Below, in pieces: positions 52,325 to 62,222 of a DNA stretch of 64,000 bases. Made by a program: the position numbers and the translations under genes. Location: contig SVEB01000011.1 of the NCBI GenBank assembly GCA_015057635.1, positions 1-64,000 of the forward strand. The letters are read 5' to 3'. Source of the stretch: Lachnospiraceae bacterium (GTDB lineage Bacteria > Bacillota > Clostridia > Lachnospirales > Lachnospiraceae). The notes beneath the pieces are model-generated. The model was not told where the DNA came from. It searched no databases and saw only the letters and a program-made list of their open reading frames with translations. Position 1 is the stretch's first letter; every line of letters starts with the position of its first letter.

Positions 52325-53605
52325 TTATAGTTTAACGGGGAAATCCGGATATGCGCTGGAGCCATGTTCATGAACATCCAGCCCGTCGATTTCTTCTTTT
52401 TCGGTGACACGAAGGCCAACCGTTTTATTGATTACAACAAACATGATGGTTGCAATTACAATCACATAGGCTAATACAGAAGCGACACCCAGTAACTGTA
52501 CACCGAAGAAATGGAATCCTCCGCCGTAGAATAAACCGCCGTCGATTGCAAACAGACCGGTTAAGAGTGTGCCGAGGCACCCACATATACCATGAACGCT
52601 GACAGCACCGACGGGATCGTCAACTTTTACTTTTTTATCAATGATTTCAATTGCGAATACAACGGCTGCACCTGCGAGGATACCAATTGCAAGAGCCCCC
52701 CAGTTAGAAACCACATCACATCCGGCAGTGATCGCGACAAGTCCGGCTAAGGAACCATTTAATGTCATGGAAACATCCGGCTTGCCGTAACGGATCCAGG
52801 TTATGATTAGGGTAGTTAAGGTGGCAGCAGCGGCAGCTAAGTTCGTTGTCATCGCGATATCGCCGATATTAGCAGTAGCAGCAGTGGTGGAGCCACAGTT
52901 GAAACCAAACCATCCAAACCAGAGGATGAATACGCCAAGGGCACCAATTGGGATATTATGACCAGGAATTGCATTGGAGGTGCCATCTGCATTGTATTTT
53001 CCGATACGAGGTCCTAAGATTTTAGCACCGATAAATGCACAGGTACCGCCAACCATATGAACCACAGTAGAACCAGCAAAGTCGTGGAAACCAAGAGCCC
53101 CGAGCCAGCCTTCATTGCCGACTAATCCACCCCATGCCCAGTGACCGGTTACCGGATAGATAAAGATGCTGATGCATGCGCTGTAGATCAGATAGGAAAT
53201 AAATTTCGTACGTTCTGCCATGGCACCGGAAACAATCGTAGCGCTTGTAGCACAAAAAACGGTCTGGAAGATTAAAAACACACCGGCAGGAAGTCCGGCA
53301 TAGGTTTCTTCAAAGCGTCCGAGGAAACCGCTTGTTCCGATAATGCCACCAAGATCGGTGCCGAACATAACACCATATCCAACCAGGAAAAAGAAAATAG
53401 AGCCGAGAACAAAGTCCATTAAATTCTTCATTACAATATTGCATGCATTTTTTGCCCTGGTAAAGCCGGCCTCCACCATGGCAAAGCCAGCCTGCATAAC
53501 ATATACAAGTACCGCGCCGAACATCGTCCATATAATATTCCGATACATTTCGGCGTCAGCTAATGATGCTAGAATGTCTTCTGTTGTTGTCAAAAATGAT
53601 ATCAT
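52325..53605 (-). CDS. amtB: ammonium transporter
   Basis: 426 residues with eleven membrane helices. Amt signature elements are visible: MQAGFAMVEAGFTRAKN, the pore His-containing FAGSTVVHMVGG and a second conserved HGICGCLGT. It moves ammonium or ammonia across the membrane. Encoded after the P-II gene in the same direction, with an intercistronic terminator at 53631. GGAGG precedes ATG. Confidence 0.95.
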   Translation of the reverse strand: MISFLTTTEDILASLADAEMYRNIIWTMFGAVLVYVMQAGFAMVEAGFTRAKNACNIVMKNLMDFVLGSIFFFLVGYGVMFGTDLGGIIGTSGFLGRFEETYAGLPAGVFLIFQTVFCATSATIVSGAMAERTKFISYLIYSACISIFIYPVTGHWAWGGLVGNEGWLGALGFHDFAGSTVVHMVGGTCAFIGAKILGPRIGKYNADGTSNAIPGHNIPIGALGVFILWFGWFGFNCGSTTAATANIGDIAMTTNLAAAAATLTTLIITWIRYGKPDVSMTLNGSLAGLVAITAGCDVVSNWGALAIGILAGAAVVFAIEIIDKKVKVDDPVGAVSVHGICGCLGTLLTGLFAIDGGLFYGGGFHFFGVQLLGVASVLAYVIVIATIMFVVINKTVGLRVTEKEEIDGLDVHEHGSSAYPDFPVKL

Positions 53606-53630
53606 ATCGTGTCCTCCTAATTATAATAAT

Positions 53631-53665
53631 AAAAAAGGAGATAACATACGTCTGCTGTTATCTCC
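53631..53665 (-). terminator. intrinsic terminator between glnK and amtB
   Basis: On the minus strand GGAGATAACA/TGTTATCTCC followed by a T-run. It should reduce amtB transcription relative to the P-II gene, or the two are separately transcribed. Confidence 0.85.
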
Positions 53666-53684
53666 TTTGATAATCCCGTCTTTC

Positions 53685-54023
53685 TTATAGAGCACCGGAA
53701 CCACGTTCGCCGGTACGGATACGAATTGCATCTTCTACATCATAAACAAAGATTTTTCCATCTCCATAATTACCGGAGTTAATTTCTTTTACGATCTTTT
53801 CAATGATGGTTTCTGAAATTTCATTACCTACCACGGTTTCTACTTTGATCTTTGGAAGTAGGTTTACATTGTATTCTGATCCTCTGTACACCTGTTTAAA
53901 GCCCTTTTGGTTGCCGTATCCCATGATATTCGTGATCATGATACCATTTGCCTTACAGCCGTCTAGAATCAATTTTAAATCTTCGAGTTTTTCCGGACGG
54001 ATGATGATTTCAAGCTTTTTCAT
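53685..54023 (-). CDS. glnK: P-II family nitrogen regulatory protein
   Basis: 112 residues. The T-loop GYGNQKGFKQVYRGSEYNVN with the conserved Tyr, and the signatures KIFVYDVEDAIRIRTGE. It senses 2-oxoglutarate and ATP/ADP and blocks the neighbouring AmtB, so the gene order supports GlnK over GlnB. Start at ATG 54023 after GAGGAGG. Its leader carries a terminator (54121-54161) between promoter and gene. Confidence 0.95.
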   Translation of the reverse strand: MKKLEIIIRPEKLEDLKLILDGCKANGIMITNIMGYGNQKGFKQVYRGSEYNVNLLPKIKVETVVGNEISETIIEKIVKEINSGNYGDGKIFVYDVEDAIRIRTGERGSGAL

Positions 54024-54120
54024 ATGAACTACCTCCTCTAATAAGTTAATCATCATTCAGATATGCCTCTCTTCTGCAAAAAACGAATGATATAAGGATT
54101 TATCTTATAACCAATGTTAT

Positions 54121-54161
54121 AAAATAAAAAAGGCGTCTCTTAGAAATCTAAGAAACGCCTT
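54121..54161 (-). terminator. intrinsic terminator in the glnK leader
   Basis: On the minus strand AAGGCGTTTCTTAGA pairs with TCTAAGAGACGCCTT around a two-base gap, then TTTTTTATTTT. It lies about 20 nt after the predicted start of transcription and about 100 nt before the glnK start codon, so it would end most transcripts early unless relieved. Confidence 0.8.
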
Positions 54162-54177
54162 CGCTTTTTATGTGTTT

Positions 54178-54205
54178 ATTATACTCCGTCAAAGTATAAT
54201 GTCAA
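54178..54205 (-). promoter_or_regulatory. promoter upstream of the glnK leader
   Basis: On the minus strand TTGACA, 16 nt, TATAAT: both hexamers match consensus perfectly. Confidence 0.75.
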
Positions 54206-54292
54206 ACATAAATTTAGAAAAAAATTACTTTTTATAAATCGGATAAGATTTAAAACAATGGAATAATACGAATTGTGAAAAATAACCAATCC

Positions 54293-55972
54293 CTAAAACT
54301 CATAGGAATAATCGTTTAAATCAATTCCTAGCTTCTGATATAGATTTGTTAAGAAGGAATCCATATCGATTTCTTTCTCGTAATCGCTTAAGTCCCCATT
54401 CATATCATAGATCTTAGCAGAAGCCGAATCTGGAAGTACAAACTCCTGATAGTCATCCGTCTTAAAACGGATGCGGATGGTTCCAGCGTCATATCCCGAT
54501 AAATTGATAGAGATATCTACAGCCTGGGCATTATCTCCTGCTTTAAATACAAGGGATAAGGAAGAACCAGGTGCACCAGATGTGGTAATTGTCATAGTAC
54601 CGGAAAGAAATTTATCATTCTTTCCGTTATGCTTTAAGTCCTCAAAAGAAATCACCACTTCAAAGGCTAGTTCCTCTCCGGCGAGGTATTCATCGGAAGG
54701 AGCAGTCATGGTAAGGGTTCCTGTGGCACCATTGTCTTTCTTTGTATAGGATAGCTGGAGCCCGAAGATCATCTTATTATTTTCATAAAAGTTCATCTCC
54801 CCTTTTACATTCTTGCCTTCAGAAACCGTAAGTATACGGAATTCCTCGTTTTCAGGATTATCCTGTGGTTTTAAGGAAACACCTTTGATCACCCCATTTT
54901 TATCGATGTATAGAGTGACATCCAGAAGGTCATCCACAGTTGCAAGGGCTTGATTCTCTTTCAGTTCATCTAAGATCCAGTCGGCGGTATAAAGAGGATA
55001 GCCACACTGGGCAAAGAAGCTATTGATGAAATTAGTAAGACGCGTATCGGACTGAACTTTTTCAAACATATCGACTAACACATCATAGGCATCTTTTTCG
55101 GATATGGATACGGTCAGCGTGCTGAACGTATTAGAAATGCCGTCAATGCTTGTGGTTTCCGAAGTAATATCAGATATCTTTGTATAGTGATCCGGAATAT
55201 AGCTCAAATAGGTAACGGCCATTGTATTTATTTCATCTGGTGTCATTTCCTGAAGAGCGGTAATGGCATTGATAAGTTCCTCGGTATTCTGTCCGGAGAC
55301 GGAGGAATCGGACTGGCCGTAAAGATAAGAGGCAGACAGGTCCGGAAGCTGCAGATAGAATGAATCCGCTGCCTGTGTATAGCAGACAAGGTGGAATACA
55401 TCCTCCTTATTAATGCCTAATGTTACGGCTTCTTTTACCGTCTTGTCCTTGTAATCAGAACGATAGGAAAGATTCATAGAGGAAAATGATACTCCGTCGC
55501 TTGCAAGGCTTTCCTTTAGCATATCGCCTAATTCTACAGAAATGTCTGCGGTAAGGGCACCGGTTGTATTCTGGCTGCGGTATGACAGGCTCTTTTCATA
55601 AGAAGAACTGATCTTGTCGGCGGCTGTCTTGATATTGGCGTCCGTAATAGTCTTAAAATATTTTCGAGGTGACATCGTATGAATCGCAACTGCATTCTTT
55701 ACAGATGGAATCTGCATTGCACATGCACCTGCTGTCACTGCTACGATTAGAAAAGCAGCTGCGATGCCAGCCAGTTTCTTTTTCTTATTCTTCTTTGGTT
55801 CAACAAAAGCAGTCCCCTCTGCTTTTACGGATTCTGATAAAGCATGTAAATCTGCATCATTGGTTTCATCCGGAAATTCAAATTCCGGTGTATCTGTTTT
55901 GGTCTCCCCTTGTGGCGCTTCTTTTGAAATCTCAGAAGAAAAGCCTAACTCCTTATTACTATCTTCTTGCAT
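54293..55972 (-). CDS. membrane-anchored protein of unknown function
   Basis: 559 residues. Acidic N-terminal region, then basic KKNKKKK and one membrane helix (about 66-88), then a long extracytoplasmic part of about 470 residues rich in Ser, Thr, Asp and beta-strand alternation. No catalytic motif or recognised domain. It resembles large surface proteins of Clostridia with a stalk-like fold. I chose ATG 55972 (AGGAG about eight bases upstream); the frame continues 17 codons upstream without support. Confidence 0.78.
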   Translation of the reverse strand: MQEDSNKELGFSSEISKEAPQGETKTDTPEFEFPDETNDADLHALSESVKAEGTAFVEPKKNKKKKLAGIAAAFLIVAVTAGACAMQIPSVKNAVAIHTMSPRKYFKTITDANIKTAADKISSSYEKSLSYRSQNTTGALTADISVELGDMLKESLASDGVSFSSMNLSYRSDYKDKTVKEAVTLGINKEDVFHLVCYTQAADSFYLQLPDLSASYLYGQSDSSVSGQNTEELINAITALQEMTPDEINTMAVTYLSYIPDHYTKISDITSETTSIDGISNTFSTLTVSISEKDAYDVLVDMFEKVQSDTRLTNFINSFFAQCGYPLYTADWILDELKENQALATVDDLLDVTLYIDKNGVIKGVSLKPQDNPENEEFRILTVSEGKNVKGEMNFYENNKMIFGLQLSYTKKDNGATGTLTMTAPSDEYLAGEELAFEVVISFEDLKHNGKNDKFLSGTMTITTSGAPGSSLSLVFKAGDNAQAVDISINLSGYDAGTIRIRFKTDDYQEFVLPDSASAKIYDMNGDLSDYEKEIDMDSFLTNLYQKLGIDLNDYSYEF

Positions 55973-56093
55973 ACTTCCACTCCTTATTATAAATGGGCAT
56001 AAAAACCCTGATTTTAAGATCATTCCAAATTATAGAACAAACCCTGGGACAAGTCAATTTAAAGCATGGTAGGAAATTAGTAATAAGGGCAGA

Positions 56094-56133
56094 CAAAAGG
56101 CAGGTGCCCAAAGCTTTGCTTAGGACACCTGCC
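56094..56133 (-). terminator. terminator after uraA
   Basis: GGCAGGTGTCC/GGCACCTGCC stem on the minus strand with one mismatch, followed by TTTT. Confidence 0.8.
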
Positions 56134-56143
56134 TTTTGTATCA

Positions 56144-57472
56144 TTAAAGTTTAAAAGTAAGTTCGTCTTTTGGTTCGTCAATGTCGAATTTGTAGTCGTT
56201 GCCTGGGAGGATAGCATTTAATGCGATACCTGCCAGTGCTGCGATTGCAAGTCCGGAAAGTGTGATATCAGTATGGAATAAACGGAATGTGATACCACCG
56301 ATACCATTGAATCCAAGTGCGGATACTAAGATAACAGCGGAGATGATTAGGTTACGGCTCTTTGTGTAGTCGATATGGTTTTCTACTACGTTACGGATAC
56401 CGATAGAAGAAATCATCCCGTATAAAATTAAGGAAACACCGCCGATGATCGCACCAGGAATGGTGCTGATAACAGCAGATACCTTTGGAGAGAAGGAAAG
56501 TGCAATTGCGAAACATGCTGCAATCTGCATTACCTTTGGATCGTACACTTTTGTTAAAGCAAGAACACCGGTGTTTTCACCATAAGTAGTATTGGCAGGA
56601 CCGCCAAAAAGGGAAGAAACGCTGGTTGCGATTCCATCACCGATTAAAGTACGGTGAAGTCCTGGATTTGCAATATAATTTTTTCCTGTAGTTGCGCCGA
56701 TGGCAGAAATGTCACCGATATGTTCCATCATAGTAGCAAGTGCAATTGGTGTGATTGTTAAAATAGCGGAAAAATCGAACTTTGCAAAAGAGCTTTTTGC
56801 AAGAGGAATGGCAAACCATTTCGCCTCTGCTACTGCTGTGAAGTCAATCTCATGCATAAAGATGGCAACGATATAAGAAACGATGATACCTAACATAATC
56901 GGCACAATTTTTACCATGCCTTTTCCCCATATGTTGCAGATAATGATAACAACAAGTGCAATCAAAGCTAACGTCCAGTTCTGGCTACAGTTTGTGATTG
57001 CGGAAGGTGCTAAGATCAGACCGATGGAAATGATGATCGGACCGGTCACAACCGGAGGAAAGAAACGCATTACTCTTTTAGCACCAAAGATTCGAATGAA
57101 TGCCGCAAGAACTATGTAAATAAGTCCGGCTACCAATACGCCGCCGCATGCATATGGAAGCATTTCGACATTTGGAATATTACCTTCTTCGCCAAGAAGA
57201 GGAGCAACTGCTGCATACCCGCCAAGGAAAGCAAAAGAGGAACCAAGGAAAGCAGGAACCTTGCCTTTGGTTAGAATATGGAACAGAAGTGTTCCGATAC
57301 CTGCCATGAAGAGTGTGGTTGAGACACTAAGCCCAGTTAGAAGCGGTACTAATACTGTGGCACCAAACATTGCAAATGTATGCTGAAGCCCTAACAGAAT
57401 CAGTTTTGGGATACCGAGCGATCTGGCATCGAAGATACCTTGTTCGCCCATTGCGATCTTTTCTTTACTCAT
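56144..57472 (-). CDS. uraA: uracil permease (NCS2 family)
   Basis: 442 residues, polytopic. NCS2 signatures: GLQHTFAMFGATVLVPLLTG, the QxG-like and GGPANTTYGENTGV motif, and GGVSLILYG. It imports uracil with protons. I chose ATG 57472 after TGGAGG; the longer frame to 57595 runs through the promoter region. No PyrR-type attenuator is apparent in the leader, only a small TCGAAG/CTTCGA hairpin. Confidence 0.93.
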   Translation of the reverse strand: MSKEKIAMGEQGIFDARSLGIPKLILLGLQHTFAMFGATVLVPLLTGLSVSTTLFMAGIGTLLFHILTKGKVPAFLGSSFAFLGGYAAVAPLLGEEGNIPNVEMLPYACGGVLVAGLIYIVLAAFIRIFGAKRVMRFFPPVVTGPIIISIGLILAPSAITNCSQNWTLALIALVVIIICNIWGKGMVKIVPIMLGIIVSYIVAIFMHEIDFTAVAEAKWFAIPLAKSSFAKFDFSAILTITPIALATMMEHIGDISAIGATTGKNYIANPGLHRTLIGDGIATSVSSLFGGPANTTYGENTGVLALTKVYDPKVMQIAACFAIALSFSPKVSAVISTIPGAIIGGVSLILYGMISSIGIRNVVENHIDYTKSRNLIISAVILVSALGFNGIGGITFRLFHTDITLSGLAIAALAGIALNAILPGNDYKFDIDEPKDELTFKL

Positions 57473-57566
57473 GATTAACCTCCATTGTGTGAAAAAAATA
57501 TATCTCAATCGAAGAATGCTTCGACTGGGTACAATACTATTATCTTGCTTTTGGATAAATCGTTTT

Positions 57567-57595
57567 ATGATACTTGATAACCAGAGAAAAGTCAA
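57567..57595 (-). promoter_or_regulatory. promoter of uraA
   Basis: On the minus strand TTGACT, 17 nt, TATCAT, about 95 nt before the start. Confidence 0.6.
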
Positions 57596-57851
57596 TGTTA
57601 TAAAATGGTAATTTCAAATGGCAGGTTTAACTAATCTATTATATGCACAGTGGACAGCCTAAGAACGGATAGGAAAAAAATAAACCCAGGAAATCAAAGA
57701 GACAGACGGTAGTGGTAAAAATAAACTATAAAATATCTGCATAGAAGAAAATGGAAAGTAATAATGAGTAACAAAAGAGGGATAAAGAATCATTTTTAAA
57801 TGTATGTTTTAAAACAAGAAAATAAAAACAGCGAGAATATTAGAAGGAAAA

Positions 57852-57870
57852 TAACGAAACATTTTCGTTA
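57852..57870 (+). promoter_or_regulatory. operator-like palindrome upstream of the GH94 promoter
   Basis: TAACGAAA, CAT, TTTCGTTA: perfect 8-3-8 palindrome. The CGAAA/TTTCG core recurs at 57900-57910. Confidence 0.5.
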
Positions 57871-57969
57871 GTGTATTTAAGGAAAAGCAATATCATAAGC
57901 GAAAGTTTCGTGAAAAATATTCGTCTATTTTTCACAACCACACAGAGATGTTTTTGGTGATAAGTTTAG

Positions 57970-57998
57970 TTGTTAAAAAATTACAATTGTTATATAAT
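57970..57998 (+). promoter_or_regulatory. promoter of the GH94 phosphorylase gene
   Basis: TTGTTA, 17 nt, TATAAT, about 105 nt before the start codon. Confidence 0.6.
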
Positions 57999-58033
57999 GG
58001 CTTTAGCGATTAGGAAGGGAAGTAGAGATTTTC

Positions 58034-58066
58034 AAAACGTCGATACTGCTATAACGCAAACGTTTT
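58034..58066 (+). promoter_or_regulatory. possible LacI/CcpA-type operator region
   Basis: AAAACGT and, 17 nt later, AAACGTTTT, with CGCAAACGTTTTAG resembling a catabolite-responsive element. Being downstream of the -10, it would act by roadblock or repression. Confidence 0.45.
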
Positions 58067-58104
58067 AGCAGATTTCAGAATAAGAGAAAAGAGGAGAAAG
58101 AAGC

Positions 58105-60597
58105 ATGAAATTCGGTTATTTTGATGATGACAACAAAGAGTACGTGATTACAACACCGGAAACACCATATCCATGGATCAATTATTTAGGCTCACAGGAA
58201 TTTTTCTCACTTATTTCGAATACGGCAGGCGGGTACAGTTTCTTCAAAGATGCGAAGTTAAGAAGAATCACTCGTTTCCGGTACAATAATGTTCCGCTTG
58301 ATTTAGGCGGAGGACGCTATTTTTATTTAAATGAAGACGATGACTTCTGGTCACCGGGATATGCACCTGCAAAGAGAGTGCTTGATTTTTATGAATGCCG
58401 TCATGGCATGGGGTATACGACGATTACCGGAGCAAGAAGAGGACTAAAAGCCAAGGTCACCTTCTTTGTGCCGCTTGATTATAATGGAGAAGTACATAAA
58501 GTAAGCATTACGAATGAAAGCGATAAGGAGAAGAAGGTCACCCTGTTTTCCTTTATCGAGTGGTGTTTATGGAACGCACAGGATGACAGCACGAACTTCC
58601 AGAGAAACTTTAATACCGGTGAGGTTGAGATTAAAGGCTCTGTCATCTACCATAAGACCGAATATAAAGAGAGAAGAGATCACTATGCTTTTTACTCCGT
58701 GAATGCACCGATTACCGGATTTGATTCGGATAGAGAAAGCTTCCTTGGGACTTACGGCGGATTTGAAAGCCCAAGAGCCGTAAAGGAAGGAAGAAGCCGG
58801 AATTCTGTAGCGGATGGATGGTCTCCGATTGCTTCTCATTCCATCCAGATGACATTACAGCCAGGTGAGACAAAGGATTTTGTATTTGTTCTTGGGTATG
58901 TGGAGAATGAGCATGATAAGAAGTGGGAGTATCAGGTTGGAGATGTGGATACGGAAGGTTTATTGCAGTCTACATGGGCGCCGGAAGGAAGAAATGTAAT
59001 CAATAAAAAGAAAGCAGAAGAGATGATTGCAAAGTTTCAGGCGGCAGAAGACGCAGATCGGGAATTGGCAAGATTAAAAGAAAATTGGAATCAGCTTCTT
59101 TCCAAATATACGCTTTCCTCTGCAGATGATAAGCTAAATCGTATGGTGAATATCTGGAACCAGTATCAGTGCATGGTGACATTCAATCTGTCAAGAAGCG
59201 CATCTTACTTTGAATCCGGCATCGGAAGAGGCATGGGATTCCGTGATTCCAATCAGGATTTATTGGGATTTGTGCATCAGATTCCGGACCGCGCTAGAGA
59301 AAGAATCATTGACTTAGCCTCTACCCAGTTGCCGGATGGCGGAGCTTATCATCAGTACCAGCCTCTTACCAAGAAGGGAAATGATGAGATTGGCGGAAAC
59401 TTTAATGATGATCCGCTTTGGCTTGTATTAGCAGTGGTCGCTTATATTAAAGAGACAGGGGATTATGATATCCTTTCCGTAAATACCCCATACGATAATA
59501 AGGAAGAGCTTGCAAAACCATTAAGCGATCATTTAAAGAGAGCATTCGATCATGTTATCTTAAACTTAGGACCACATGGACTGCCGTTAATCGGACGTGC
59601 TGACTGGAATGACTGCCTGAATTTAAACTGCTTCTCTACGGAGTCCGGAGAGTCCTTCCAGACCGTGACAAGCAAAGACGGCAAGGTGGCAGAATCCGTT
59701 ATGATCGCCGGTATGTTTGCTTTTATCGGAGAGGAATATGCAAAGTTAATGAAGAAGATCGGCAAAGATGGTGAGGCTGAAAGAGCATTCAAAGAAGTGG
59801 ATAAGATGAGGGAAACGATTATGCGTCATGGATATGACGGAGAATGGTTCCTTCGTGCTTACGATGACTATGGCAAGAAGATCGGAAGCAAGGAATGCGA
59901 AGAAGGCAAGATCTTTATTGAAAGCCAGGGGTTCTGTGTGCTTGGCAAGTGTGGCATTGAAGATGGAAAGGCCGAAAAGGCATTAGAATCCGTAGATAAG
60001 TATTTGGGGACCAAGTATGGTCTTGTACTTAATAATCCGGCCTTTACAAGATATTATGTGGAATATGGCGAGATTTCCACCTATCCGGCTGGCTATAAAG
60101 AAAATGCAGGCATCTTCTGTCATAACAATGCATGGATTATGTGTGCGGAAGCAGCAATGGGACATGGAGATAAGGCATTTGATTACTATACAAGAATCGC
60201 ACCGGCTTATACCGAAGAATATTCGGAAGTACACCGGTTAGAGCCATATGTATATGCACAGATGGTTGCCGGAAAAGACGCCAGAAGATTTGGAGAAGCT
60301 AAGAATTCATGGCTTACCGGAACCGCATCCTGGAACTTTGTCGCAATCTCTCAGTACATCTTAGGAATCAAGCCGGAGTTTGATGGTCTGATGATCGATC
60401 CGTCCATACCTGCTGCATGGGATCAGTATGAGGTGATTAGAGTATTTAGAGGTGATACCTTTAAGATTACGATAAAGAATCCGAATCATAAGTCATCCGG
60501 CATTACGAGTCTTAAAGTGGATGGCGTAAAGATTGACGGAAATGTCATTCCAGCTTTCCATGACGGAAAGACTCATGTGGTAGAAGCTGTATTATAA
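58105..60597 (+). CDS. GH94 glycoside phosphorylase (cellobiose phosphorylase-like)
   Basis: 830 residues, the length of cellobiose phosphorylase. The N-terminal beta-sandwich opens [21 protein letters not shown] and contains [18 protein letters not shown]. The helical barrel holds the catalytic Asp in [10 protein letters not shown] and the conserved [15 protein letters not shown] segment. Phosphorolysis of cellobiose gives glucose-1-phosphate plus glucose. No sugar transporter is adjacent, so substrate uptake is encoded elsewhere. AGGAG precedes ATG. Other GH94 substrates (for example laminaribiose) cannot be excluded by eye. Confidence 0.92.
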   Translation: MKFGYFDDDNKEYVITTPETPYPWINYLGSQEFFSLISNTAGGYSFFKDAKLRRITRFRYNNVPLDLGGGRYFYLNEDDDFWSPGYAPAKRVLDFYECRHGMGYTTITGARRGLKAKVTFFVPLDYNGEVHKVSITNESDKEKKVTLFSFIEWCLWNAQDDSTNFQRNFNTGEVEIKGSVIYHKTEYKERRDHYAFYSVNAPITGFDSDRESFLGTYGGFESPRAVKEGRSRNSVADGWSPIASHSIQMTLQPGETKDFVFVLGYVENEHDKKWEYQVGDVDTEGLLQSTWAPEGRNVINKKKAEEMIAKFQAAEDADRELARLKENWNQLLSKYTLSSADDKLNRMVNIWNQYQCMVTFNLSRSASYFESGIGRGMGFRDSNQDLLGFVHQIPDRARERIIDLASTQLPDGGAYHQYQPLTKKGNDEIGGNFNDDPLWLVLAVVAYIKETGDYDILSVNTPYDNKEELAKPLSDHLKRAFDHVILNLGPHGLPLIGRADWNDCLNLNCFSTESGESFQTVTSKDGKVAESVMIAGMFAFIGEEYAKLMKKIGKDGEAERAFKEVDKMRETIMRHGYDGEWFLRAYDDYGKKIGSKECEEGKIFIESQGFCVLGKCGIEDGKAEKALESVDKYLGTKYGLVLNNPAFTRYYVEYGEISTYPAGYKENAGIFCHNNAWIMCAEAAMGHGDKAFDYYTRIAPAYTEEYSEVHRLEPYVYAQMVAGKDARRFGEAKNSWLTGTASWNFVAISQYILGIKPEFDGLMIDPSIPAAWDQYEVIRVFRGDTFKITIKNPNHKSSGITSLKVDGVKIDGNVIPAFHDGKTHVVEAVL

Positions 60598-60660
60598 AGC
60601 GTATAACAGGGAAAATGAAGGTATTAAAATCACAATAGGATTAGGGATTAAATTAAGAGA

Positions 60661-60695
60661 AGGGACAAAGTGATGCAGTGACTTTGTCTCTTTTT
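60661..60695 (+). terminator. terminator after the GH94 gene
   Basis: AGGGACAAAGT/ACTTTGTCTCT stem with an eight-base loop, then TTTTT. Confidence 0.85.
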
Positions 60696-60825
60696 ACGAG
60701 CAGGAATAATAAGGATAAATAGGGTAGAATTTTCTATTGTTTCATGGTAGACTGTGGAAGAATAGAGTTGGCGTGAGTGCCGTGCAGGGGCAGAAAATCG
60801 CCAAAAGAAATAACAGGTGGTACAT

Positions 60826-61992
60826 ATGGATATTAGAAGAGAAACGGAGCTTATCAGCAATTATGTGGTCCGGATGAGAAAACATTTTCATCAGTATCCG
60901 GAACTTAGCATGAAGGAGTATGAAACTTCGAAAAGAATTCAGGAAGAACTGACGAATATGGGGATTCCGTTTACTACGGCAGGGGAAACCGGGGTAATCG
61001 GCATAATCGGAAAGGGTGAGAAAGTAATCGCATTAAGAGCGGATATGGATGCGCTTCCGATTGAAGAGAAGAATGAGGTGGCCTATAAGTCAGTGAATTG
61101 CGGCGTTATGCATGCATGCGGACATGATGCACATGTGGCATCCCTTTTAGGAGCCGCCATGATTCTGAAAAAGCACGAAAAAGACTTAAGATGTACGGTA
61201 AAGTTCATATTCCAGCCGGGCGAGGAAGTGAGTCAGGGGGCCAAGCTAATATGTGAAAGCGGAAACTTAGACGATGTGGTCGCAATCTTCGGACTGCATG
61301 TGTTTACCGATATCCCATGCGGAAAGATCAATATTGAGGCCGGACCTAGAATGGCAGCATCGGATCATTTCGCGATCCGGGTGATTGGAAAGCCGGGCCA
61401 TGCAGGAAAGCCACAGCAGTGTGTGGATGCTACATTAGCCGGAGCTGCGCTTGTGATGAATCTGCAGTCTATTATAAGCAGGGAGATAGATCCGGTGGAT
61501 ACAGCGGTGGTCACAATCGGACGTTTTTCCTCCGGAACTGCCCATAATATTATATCTGGGGAAGCAAACTTAGAAGGAACAGCACGTCATTTTTCTTATG
61601 ATGCACAGCATCATATCGAACAGTCCATTAAGAGGATTGCATTATCTACTGCGACCTGTTATGGGGCATCCTGTCATGTGGATTATAAGAGAAGCCTTCA
61701 TCCGGAAGTAAACAATGATCCGGTTTTAACAGATCTGTGCATGATTGGGGCAGCAAAACTTTTTGATCCGGAAGATATCATAACGGTTCCCAAGATGATG
61801 CTTGGAGAGGATTTCTCTACTTATCAGCAGCAGGTGCCAGGGGTATTTGCATTCGTTGGTGCGGGCAACAAGGCGTTAGGAAGAGCATATCCGAACCATC
61901 ATGAACATTTTAACATTGATGAGCGGGCTGTGACGAACTCTGTAATGCTTTATGTGGCATTTGCCATGGAGTATTCGGACAATATTAGGTAA
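60826..61992 (+). CDS. M20-family amidohydrolase (aminoacylase/hippurate hydrolase type)
   Basis: 388 residues. The di-metal site is intact: RADMDALPIEE, MHACGHDAHVA, the Glu pair in QPGEEV, and LGEDFS near the C-terminus. The M20D dimerisation domain lies between. It hydrolyses N-acyl amino acids or small amides in the cytoplasm. I chose ATG 60826 (AGGTGG eight bases upstream); a GTG three codons earlier overlaps that site. It lies upstream of a peptide ABC transporter, suggesting a peptide-scavenging context. Confidence 0.93.
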   Translation: MDIRRETELISNYVVRMRKHFHQYPELSMKEYETSKRIQEELTNMGIPFTTAGETGVIGIIGKGEKVIALRADMDALPIEEKNEVAYKSVNCGVMHACGHDAHVASLLGAAMILKKHEKDLRCTVKFIFQPGEEVSQGAKLICESGNLDDVVAIFGLHVFTDIPCGKINIEAGPRMAASDHFAIRVIGKPGHAGKPQQCVDATLAGAALVMNLQSIISREIDPVDTAVVTIGRFSSGTAHNIISGEANLEGTARHFSYDAQHHIEQSIKRIALSTATCYGASCHVDYKRSLHPEVNNDPVLTDLCMIGAAKLFDPEDIITVPKMMLGEDFSTYQQQVPGVFAFVGAGNKALGRAYPNHHEHFNIDERAVTNSVMLYVAFAMEYSDNIR

Positions 61993-62002
61993 CAATAAAT
62001 AG

Positions 62003-62032
62003 ATTTGGCAGAGATAAGAGTCTCTGCCAAAT
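62003..62032 (+). terminator. hairpin after the M20 gene
   Basis: Perfect 11-bp arms ATTTGGCAGAG/CTCTGCCAAAT with an eight-base loop; no U-run follows. Confidence 0.6.
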
Positions 62033-62120
62033 GTCATATAGAGGGAAAATAGGATCCATCCAATAAAGAATGGTGATAATAAGTACCAAAATCCCAAAAT
62101 CCCCTCTTCCAAAAAAATAC

Positions 62121-62149
62121 TTGAAAAAAAGGGATAATGAGGGTATGAT
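62121..62149 (+). promoter_or_regulatory. promoter of the peptide transporter operon
   Basis: TTGAAA, 17 nt, TATGAT, about 70 nt before the substrate-binding protein start. Confidence 0.6.
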
Positions 62150-62222
62150 GGTAAGGCTGAGAATAATCTTGGCACTACAATTTCATAATAAGAAAGAACG
62201 TTTATTTTAGGAGGAAAGAGTT

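Larger units (their letters stand above)
57596..58104 (+). other. regulatory region upstream of the GH94 gene
   Basis: No gene. AT-rich, with the 19-base palindrome TAACGAAACATTTTCGTTA at 57852-57870, a second CGAAA-G-TTTCG at 57900-57910, the promoter at 57970-57998, and AAAACGT/AAACGTTTT half-sites downstream of it (58034-58066). Confidence 0.6.
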
